A stretch of DNA of 46,509 nucleotides from contig JACDGL010000012.1 in NCBI GenBank assembly GCA_013815385.1, positions 82,019-128,527 of the forward strand. The letters run 5' to 3'. The notes beneath the pieces were generated by a model. The model saw nothing but the letters and a program-made list of their open reading frames with translations, was not told the DNA's origin and made no database searches. Position 1 is the stretch's first letter; every line of letters begins with the position of its first letter. Positions 41,325 through 46,509 of this stretch are shown piece after piece. The stretch is from Taibaiella sp. (GTDB lineage Bacteria > Bacteroidota > Bacteroidia > Chitinophagales > Chitinophagaceae). The position numbers and the translations under genes were made by a program.

Positions 41325-41340
41325 AAAACGAAATGTCGGA
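41325..41340 (+). repeat. 16-bp repeat AAAACGAAATGTCGGA, copy 2
   Basis: Identical to 40161-40176. Here the ATG within the motif is the start codon of the small early gene at 41333. Confidence 0.6.
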
Positions 41341-41587
41341 GAAAAATAGTAGAAGTACGCAAGCCGGAAGGAAAAAACCACGTAGAAGTACGCAAGTATG
41401 GAAAACCCCGGCAAGTGTGATCGCTAATATGGTGGAATGCCACCCTGATACGGTAGTAAAGGTGCGGAGCGGTAAAATAGGCAAAACAGACAAGATATTA
41501 ACGCAAAGGATCAAGATAGCCGATATGTTGGTCAATGACGGGAAGAACAACCTGCTCACCAAGGTAAAGCAACTTATAAAATTCTAA
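41333..41587 (+). CDS. Small basic early phage protein
   Basis: An 84-residue, Lys/Arg-rich protein starting MSEKNSRSTQAGRKKPRRST. The centre, TPASVIANMVECHPDTVVKV followed by RSGKIGKTDKILTQRIKIAD, looks like a compact helix-turn-helix. In phage Mu the equivalent position is held by Ner, a small DNA-binding regulator, so a Ner-like role is plausible by position. A TTG ten codons upstream (41303) is in frame, but the ATG at 41333 is preferred. It ends 3 bp before the transposase start. Confidence 0.65.
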   Translation: MSEKNSRSTQAGRKKPRRSTQVWKTPASVIANMVECHPDTVVKVRSGKIGKTDKILTQRIKIADMLVNDGKNNLLTKVKQLIKF

Positions 41588-41590
41588 CGG

Positions 41591-43669
41591 ATGAAATTCT
41601 ACCTCGGAAAACCTGCGCTGGAGTATCACGAATTAGTCCCAAAGATTATGAGTGACGGCAATTATCGCCTGATGAAGATGCGCGGCAGGCTACAGGCCAG
41701 CTGCGCCGGTGGTAACGGCAGGGAGATACTGGTACCGATAGACAGCCTGCCAAAGGCATACCAGGAATTGGTGCATCAGGAACTGGGCGACCCTTATACC
41801 CACATAGCCACCACGCCCATACTACGGATGATAGTACGGGACGCAGCAGCGGAGAAATATTACAGCGCGTACAAGACCCCAAAGAACGAGCACCTGAGCT
41901 ACCTGCACCAGCGCCTATACACCCGACAGGCCGAATGGATAGACATGATAAACCGTATAAGCGCAGACAAATACGCGGCAAAGGAAGTGCTGAGAATGGA
42001 TATGGTGCGGCTGAAAGAAGTGATCATGCACCTGTACCGCAACGACAAGATAAACGGCGAGCCATTTGATAACAAGCTGCCCGGTAGCTGGCGCCAGATG
42101 GAACGATTGATAGCAGCCTACCGCAAAGAAGGCTACGCCGGGCTGGTGAGCAAGAAACTGTGCAACCAGAACACCCGCAAGGTGAGCGACAAGGTAGAAG
42201 CCCTGATACTGAGCCTGTACTGCCAGCCGCACAACCCCTACGCCAACGAGGTATGCAGGGATTTTGCGGCCTTTATGCTGCAAGAGAAGCACATTATAGA
42301 CCTGACCACCGGCGAAGCCTTTGAACCCGAAGAGTTTTATGTGGATGGCAGGCCCTGGATGCTGGACGAGCGAACGGTGAGCTACTACATCAATAAACCA
42401 CTCAACAAGGCCGTGGTAGATAACTACAGGCTCAGCAAGAAGCAATTTGAAGACAGGCACCGCCCATTTATGCGCAGGATAGCCCCGCAGTACGCGCTGA
42501 GCAAGATAACGATGGATGATACCAGCAGCCCCTTTAAAATGTACAATAAGGTGCGCCCTGCTACCTACAAAGTATTTGACGTAGCCAGCACCGCAATAAT
42601 AGCAATGGTGATGGTACCCGATGAGCGCCCCAACGCAGGCATGATACGCGAACTGCTGCGCAAAATGTTTGCCCTGATCATTACCAAAGGGTGGAACGTG
42701 CCGATGGAAATAGAATACGAACACGCCCTGAACCGCAGCCTGACAGGCAAAAAGAACGAGCAAGGGGTACATGAGGCCGATATACTTACCGCTGGTAGCC
42801 TGTTCCTGTTCTCCACCCTATGCGCCCCCAAGAACCCCCGCGAAAAGAACGCTGAGCGGATGATAAAGGTGATAAAGTACGAGTTCCAGAAGCTGCACGA
42901 GGGCTTTTTGGCGCGGCCCTTTAACCGTACCGATGCCAACCGGCTGAACGAGGATAAGAAAGAAGTGCTGTACACATTTGAGGAGATCATACAAATAGAA
43001 GAGCAGTGCGCAGATGGCTACAATGCCGCCCCGCACCCACACCAGGACAAATACCCAGGCATGAGCCGCTGGCAGGTGCTGGAGCAACAGCAGAACCCGC
43101 AAAAGCGCACCCTGGACCTAAAGCACACTATACAATGGATAGGCCATAAGACCCCCCGCACCACCCTGCGCCGCGGCGAGGTGATGGTAAATGGCAACTA
43201 CTACCGCATACCCGATTGGGATAGCCTACAGGGCATGAACGATGACCAATTTACGGCCTTCTGGCTGCGTGATGAGCAGGGGAATGTACCCGGTGTGTAC
43301 CTGTACCAGGATGGCACCTTTGTAACCGAGGCGCACCTGGTAGAGAAGTTCCAGCAGGCTAAGGCAGAGCAGACCGCAGAAGACCTGATGGTGCTGGCAG
43401 GGCAGCGGCACTTCCGCAAGGGCTTTGACAACATGATAGAAGCCAAAAAGGGCACATTGGTACCACTGGGCACCGTAAAAGCCGACAAAACAGCCCCAAT
43501 AAGCACCGTAAAAGCAGAGGTTGTGGGGGTAGAAGATGCCGATGAAATGGGGGTTATGGTACCAGAAATGGCCGGTAAGGGGGGGGGTTATGGCACAAAA
43601 ACGACCCCTAAACACGGGTATGTGTACGACCCCGAAGAAGCCAGAAACCGCGCCCTTAGCGACATATAA
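41591..43669 (+). CDS. Mu-type transposase (MuA-like, DDE/RNase H fold)
   Basis: Catalyses phage integration and replicative transposition. The 692-residue protein has an N-terminal DNA-binding region, then helical domains, and a catalytic core from about residue 300. The first catalytic acid is D309 or D310 (KITMDDTSSPF). The third is likely E422 (CAPKNPREKNAERMIKVIKY). At the place of the second Asp there is Glu in NVPMEIEYEHALN (E375 or E377), an uncommon choice. The C-terminal barrel-like domain includes VNGNYYRIPDWDSLQG, and the tail is probably disordered and would contact MuB. It starts 3 bp after the small early gene. Confidence 0.9.
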   Translation: MKFYLGKPALEYHELVPKIMSDGNYRLMKMRGRLQASCAGGNGREILVPIDSLPKAYQELVHQELGDPYTHIATTPILRMIVRDAAAEKYYSAYKTPKNEHLSYLHQRLYTRQAEWIDMINRISADKYAAKEVLRMDMVRLKEVIMHLYRNDKINGEPFDNKLPGSWRQMERLIAAYRKEGYAGLVSKKLCNQNTRKVSDKVEALILSLYCQPHNPYANEVCRDFAAFMLQEKHIIDLTTGEAFEPEEFYVDGRPWMLDERTVSYYINKPLNKAVVDNYRLSKKQFEDRHRPFMRRIAPQYALSKITMDDTSSPFKMYNKVRPATYKVFDVASTAIIAMVMVPDERPNAGMIRELLRKMFALIITKGWNVPMEIEYEHALNRSLTGKKNEQGVHEADILTAGSLFLFSTLCAPKNPREKNAERMIKVIKYEFQKLHEGFLARPFNRTDANRLNEDKKEVLYTFEEIIQIEEQCADGYNAAPHPHQDKYPGMSRWQVLEQQQNPQKRTLDLKHTIQWIGHKTPRTTLRRGEVMVNGNYYRIPDWDSLQGMNDDQFTAFWLRDEQGNVPGVYLYQDGTFVTEAHLVEKFQQAKAEQTAEDLMVLAGQRHFRKGFDNMIEAKKGTLVPLGTVKADKTAPISTVKAEVVGVEDADEMGVMVPEMAGKGGGYGTKTTPKHGYVYDPEEARNRALSDI

Positions 43670-43741
43670 ATGATTTTATAGATTGAAAACAGGCGAAAAG
43701 CCACTTTATTTTTTTATAAAACGATTAAAACCGCCAAAAAT

Positions 43742-44146
43742 AGGAAAATCTACATCGGTAGTAGCTGGAAAAATCAACATGGTGTTGAAATGCTTACCAG
43801 CCTTTTAAGAGAACAAGGACACGAGGTAATATCCTGGGTTGAAAACAACTATGGAGAAGATCACAACCACGTAACTAAAAAAGTAGACTTCGAAAATTGG
43901 GTGAACTCACCAGAAGCCGATCAGTCTTTTGAGTTTGATACAAAAGGAGCCACCCAGTGCAATCTGTTTATCTATTACGGGCCTGCTGGAAAGGATGCAT
44001 GTGCAGAAAAAGGAGAAGACTTAGGTCTGATGCGAAAAATGGTAACCGTCTGGTGTGAACGCTGTTTAGATGTACTAAAAGAAGTTGAATCATTAAAAGA
44101 TTTAATACCACAAGGGAATAGCCAGAATCAGGAAGACATTGTTTAA
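43742..44146 (+). CDS. Nucleoside 2-deoxyribosyltransferase-like protein, start codon unclear
   Basis: A small Rossmann-like protein: RKIYIGSSWKNQHG at the start, then GHEVISWVENN and CNLFIYYGPAGKDACAEKGE, the pattern of the nucleoside 2-deoxyribosyltransferase family with a Glu (in DACAEKGE) at the active-site position. The first ordinary start in frame is ATG 43790 (118 residues), but recognisable sequence begins 16 codons earlier at 43742, and no ATG, GTG or TTG lies before it down to the in-frame stop at 43679-43681. The sequence AAAAATAGGAAAATC looks like AAAAATGAGGAAAATC minus one G. Composition is more AT-rich than the flanking phage genes. It may be a cargo (moron) gene, now broken or using a rare start; the enzyme could modify or hydrolyse nucleotides (inference). 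Confidence 0.7.
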   Translation, partial: RKIYIGSSWKNQHGVEMLTSLLREQGHEVISWVENNYGEDHNHVTKKVDFENWVNSPEADQSFEFDTKGATQCNLFIYYGPAGKDACAEKGEDLGLMRKMVTVWCERCLDVLKEVESLKDLIPQGNSQNQEDIV

Positions 44147-44175
44147 AAATAAATCACCCTCTAAAACCGCCCAAA

Positions 44176-45072
44176 ATGACACTTGAAACAATTCAGCGCG
44201 AAAAGATAAAGGATGCCCTCCTTACCTACCGGCAGCAGTTTGACGGTACCGACCGCAAATTCGCCAATAAGTTCGGGATCAACGAAAGTGTGTTCTCCCT
44301 GATAAAACGCGGCAAGGGCAGCGTAAAGAAGCTGGCCGATGATGAGTGGGTACGCGTAGGGCGCATACTAAAGGTGCCGCTAAATGAGGGTGTAGCGTGG
44401 GATGTGGTAAAGACCGAAACCTTTGAATACCTGACCCGCCAGTTTGCCCACTGCAAGCAGCACAGCGTAGCCCGCCTGTTTGTTGATAAGGCCGATATAG
44501 GCAAGACCACCGCCGCCACTTATTACATGCTTAATAATCCTAACGTGTTCTATATTGATTGCAGCCTTGTAAAGGGCCGCAGGGACTTTATAAAGGCACT
44601 GGCTACACAGGTAGGGGTAAAGGCGATCGGGAGCCTACAGGGCATGATAGAAGACATAGGGTACATGCTACAGGCCACCCGCAAACCGCTGGTGATACTG
44701 GACGAGGCCGGAGACCTGAAATACGAAGCATTCCTGGAGATAAAAGCACTATGGAACGCTCTGGAAGGTGCCTGCGGATGGTACATGATGGGCGCCGACG
44801 GGCTGAAAAAGAAAATAGAGTTGGCGATGCATAACCTGAAAGTAGGCTACGCAGAGATATTCAGGCGGTTTGGCAACGGGTACAACTGCGTAACCCCGCA
44901 GAACGATAAGGTAGCACTACAACAGTTTATGAGGCAGCAGGCCCAGCACGTAATAGGCGTGAACCTGCCCAATGTGGATGAGCGCAAAATAATAGTAAAA
45001 GATAACCTGAGCCTGACCCGCGTGAAAGAAAACATCATTAAGGAACGCAGCCTGCTAAAACGCGCATCATGA
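44176..45072 (+). CDS. MuB-like AAA ATPase, transposition target protein
   Basis: The partner of the transposase that binds target DNA and activates strand transfer. The 298-residue protein has an N-terminal helix-turn-helix-like region (about 22-60: GTDRKFANKFGINESVFSL). The ATPase core has a P-loop DKADIGKTT (104-112), in which the first Gly of the usual GxxxxGKT is Asp, and Walker B VILDEAGD (173-180). MuB has the same domain order. It begins after TAAAACCGCCCAAAATG, a sequence partly repeated before the cargo gene. It overlaps the next start by 4 bp (ATGA at 45069). Confidence 0.87.
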   Translation: MTLETIQREKIKDALLTYRQQFDGTDRKFANKFGINESVFSLIKRGKGSVKKLADDEWVRVGRILKVPLNEGVAWDVVKTETFEYLTRQFAHCKQHSVARLFVDKADIGKTTAATYYMLNNPNVFYIDCSLVKGRRDFIKALATQVGVKAIGSLQGMIEDIGYMLQATRKPLVILDEAGDLKYEAFLEIKALWNALEGACGWYMMGADGLKKKIELAMHNLKVGYAEIFRRFGNGYNCVTPQNDKVALQQFMRQQAQHVIGVNLPNVDERKIIVKDNLSLTRVKENIIKERSLLKRAS

Positions 45073-45479
45073 GCCAGAAACTGACCAACGCCGAACAGAT
45101 ACGAGCGCAGTACAGCGCCAACACAATGGCTGTATGCTACCTCACGGGCATGAGCGAGGACGACCTGAAAGAATTTATGTACCAGACCGGGCTGGCTTGG
45201 CTGAGATACTACACCAACGATAACCCCGAGGTGCTTGCCGAAGTATTACAGCGCCGCGAGGTATGGGGCTGGTGGCGCAACCAATGGTGCCGCAGGGACG
45301 GCCAACTGCTGGAAGGCTCCCTGTACCGGAAGTACCCGCACAACTGCGCATCGTGGTACCGAAAACAGCACCAGGATGTATTCAGCATCCGCACCCCGAT
45401 GTTCAACCTGCTGGAAAGCGGCTACGCGGTAGCCATTAACAATATGAATAAGAACCTGCAAAAGAAAGAGCGGATATGA
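45069..45479 (+). CDS. Phage protein of unknown function
   Basis: A 136-residue protein with many Trp and Tyr residues (LAWLRYYTNDN, VWGWWRNQWCRRDG, CASWYRKQHQD). No motif is recognised. It is coupled by ATGA overlaps to the genes on both sides, so it belongs to the early transposition/replication operon. Confidence 0.7.
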   Translation: MSQKLTNAEQIRAQYSANTMAVCYLTGMSEDDLKEFMYQTGLAWLRYYTNDNPEVLAEVLQRREVWGWWRNQWCRRDGQLLEGSLYRKYPHNCASWYRKQHQDVFSIRTPMFNLLESGYAVAINNMNKNLQKKERI

Positions 45480-45925
45480 TCGGCTACCCTAAAGAATACG
45501 TAGAATCAGCCAGGGGGCTGGCGCGCGACCTTGAAAAAAGGCTGCACAATGTGTTTGGGATGACCAAAGTGCGGGTAATGGTAGTGGGCCTGCTGTGCGA
45601 AACAGATGCCAGCCACAAGAAGATGGCCGACATGATATGCGCACACATGGGTATGGAGCCCGAAGCCTACACCCTCAAGACCCGATCCCGCCGCATAGTG
45701 GAGCTACGCTGGATAATAACACGGCTAATAAGGCAGCACTACCCAACGATAACGCTCAAGAACCTGGGAGACATGATGGGTGGCATGGACCACACCACTA
45801 TGACCAACAATAGCCAGCGAGCCCAGGACCTGCTCGATGCCAACGATAAAACATTCTGCGAAAAATATATTAAAGCCGTGGCCGCGGTAGAACAATGGCT
45901 AAATGAGCAATATGCCCAGAGCTGA
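45476..45925 (+). CDS. Phage protein with a DnaA domain IV-like DNA-binding domain
   Basis: A 149-residue protein whose second half (about 66-130) closely matches the C-terminal origin-binding domain of DnaA: KTRSRRIVELRWIITRLIRQ, then LKNLGDMMGGMDHTTMTNNS. GGMDHTTM (102-109) is the DnaA signature that contacts the DnaA box. The ATPase and other DnaA domains are absent. It may bind DnaA-box-like sequences in host or phage DNA, to recruit or block replication. The N-terminal 60 residues are helical and unassigned. It overlaps both neighbouring genes. Confidence 0.82.
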   Translation: MIGYPKEYVESARGLARDLEKRLHNVFGMTKVRVMVVGLLCETDASHKKMADMICAHMGMEPEAYTLKTRSRRIVELRWIITRLIRQHYPTITLKNLGDMMGGMDHTTMTNNSQRAQDLLDANDKTFCEKYIKAVAAVEQWLNEQYAQS

Positions 45926-46259
45926 GATAATAAAGATACGCCTGCGCCACAACCGGGTAGAAGCCTTGTATGGCATACTAACGCAGCACGTAACGCTTTT
46001 TGAGCCTGCCACCCCGCATGAGCACCTGCTGCACGAACACCTGGTAGCCCTGGCCACCCGAGTGCATAAAATGGTAGCAAAAGAGCGGCAGGAACGCTTT
46101 ACACTCAACCTAACTGCGGTAGAAGCGCTGTCCTTCTGGCAATACTTCGGTGAGTGCAACCTGGCCTGGGACCCTTATGCCGATGTGATAGTGAAGGAAA
46201 TGATAGCGGGTATCCATAAAAAGCATGAAAGCACAAAAAGACTGCGCTATGCACACTGA
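45903..46259 (+). CDS. Phage protein of unknown function
   Basis: A 118-residue, mainly helical protein: IIKIRLRHNRVEALYGILTQ, EHLLHEHLVALATRVHKMVA, then VEALSFWQYFGECNLAWDPY. No family recognised. It overlaps the DnaA-domain gene by 23 bp; an ATG at 45912 is also possible. Confidence 0.65.
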   Translation: MSNMPRAEIIKIRLRHNRVEALYGILTQHVTLFEPATPHEHLLHEHLVALATRVHKMVAKERQERFTLNLTAVEALSFWQYFGECNLAWDPYADVIVKEMIAGIHKKHESTKRLRYAH

Positions 46260-46476
46260 TATACCCTTGATAGATACCCTGCTTACCGAACTGTGCCAGA
46301 TTGGTGATGCCCTGCAACACGTAGTACCTAGCTGCGAAGAGCACGCAAAGCTGGAAAAGGATAAGACCCAATGCATTGCCAGTGTGAACTACCCATTCAC
46401 GCAAAGCGATGAATGGGCTTCTGACTTCACAGATAGTTGCTTATTGCTAAGGCTGACACCATCTCCATCAGTGTAA
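46249..46476 (+). CDS. Possible small phage gene
   Basis: A frame of 75 residues from MHTDIPLIDTLLTELCQIGD, continuing the overlapping style of the operon (an ATG at 46225 is also in frame). The first half looks phage-like; the last 30 residues (about 46387-46476) have different codon use and lack a clear pattern. Weak support. Confidence 0.4.
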   Translation: MHTDIPLIDTLLTELCQIGDALQHVVPSCEEHAKLEKDKTQCIASVNYPFTQSDEWASDFTDSCLLLRLTPSPSV

Positions 46477-46509
46477 TCGAGCGTTCCACCCGATATTATT
46501 TTTAATCCT

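Larger units (their letters stand above)
40029..46509 (+). mobile_element. Mu-like transposable prophage, left part (continues past the window)
   Basis: The genes from 40218 onward follow the Mu plan: leftward S24 repressor, rightward small basic protein, MuA-like DDE transposase and MuB-like ATPase, then a string of small overlapping genes. They use more G- and C-ending codons than the host genes. No structural phage genes or right end are present. The left boundary lies between the fabH stop (40028) and about 40180. The best candidate end is 5'-TGTCATTTTATAAAG at 40078, since elements of this transposase family usually end in TG. The genes resemble the organisation of Bacteroides Hankyphage-type phages (recalled, not searched). 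Confidence 0.8.

Noticed and set aside
46389-46509. Partial minus-strand frame of about 40 codons at the window end, reading SGGTLDYTDGDGVSLS-like sequence
   Set aside because: It is too short and has no recognisable motif. It overlaps the likely plus-strand phage frame. The composition shift here may reflect another gene or an assembly edge, which cannot be settled from this window.
1-46509. tRNA, rRNA or CRISPR arrays
   Set aside because: No cloverleaf-like sequence, rRNA stretch or regularly spaced repeats with unique spacers was found by reading. A tRNAscan or CRISPR search would be decisive.

Overview
This 46.5 kb window is a chromosomal segment of a member of the Bacteroidota, most likely a Chitinophagaceae-like bacterium. 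The evidence is a gliding protein GldC, a type IX secretion (T9SS) C-terminal sorting domain, several small secreted or outer-membrane proteins of Bacteroidota type, and many starts preceded by the Bacteroidota -7 promoter element TAnnTTTG rather than by a Shine-Dalgarno site. About 40 kb is ordinary chromosome. The last 6.4 kb is the left end of a Mu-like (transposable) prophage inserted just after fabH.

Layout. 1-5.8 kb: 5' part of glutamate racemase (murI), a secreted protein, a 2-oxoacid:ferredoxin oxidoreductase beta subunit, a Wzx-type flippase, and three envelope proteins ending with an OmpA/TSP3 protein. 6-9 kb: the translation cluster rplM-rpsI-rpsB-tsf, with a glycine/arginine-rich tail on S2 and several hairpins between the genes. 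9-16 kb: outer-membrane barrel, heme A synthase, omega-amidase-like nitrilase, secreted protein, RND/MMPL exporter, fatty-acid hydroxylase. 16-20.9 kb: a RelE/ParE-type toxin-antitoxin pair, CoA-type Nudix hydrolase, a DUF1003 protein split by a one-base frameshift, pirin, a MORN-like YwqK protein, and a sigma-54 activator without a DNA-binding domain. 20.9-33.9 kb: FUSC membrane protein and TlpA-like thioredoxin, acyl-CoA carboxylase beta subunit, UbiA-like membrane protein, T9SS cargo, alaS, birA, then rsfS-ftsH-LUD. 34-40 kb: adenine deaminase, the leftward gldC-yqeY-cvpA-pabA/trpG operon, and the fatty-acid synthesis genes fabG and fabH.

The prophage (from within 40.03-40.18 kb to the window end) has the Mu layout. 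A leftward S24-type repressor faces a rightward early operon: a small basic protein, a MuA-like DDE transposase, a nucleoside-2-deoxyribosyltransferase-like cargo gene, a MuB-like AAA ATPase, and four small overlapping genes, one carrying a DnaA domain IV-like origin-binding helix-turn-helix. The divergent control region has iterated ATACTT sites over a good Bacteroidota promoter. A 16-bp motif is shared between the prophage end and the first early gene.

The observations most worth following are: the phage DnaA-domain-IV protein; the cargo gene that seems to have lost its start codon and carries a copy of the MuB initiation region; repeated motifs at the prophage end; 21-bp-phased direct repeats near 34.07 kb beside a strong leftward terminator; the four-copy GGAAGTTTG array upstream of heme A synthase; competing C-runs between rplM and rpsI; the S2 tail; and the G6 frameshift in the DUF1003 gene. 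I found no rRNA, tRNA or CRISPR array by reading.
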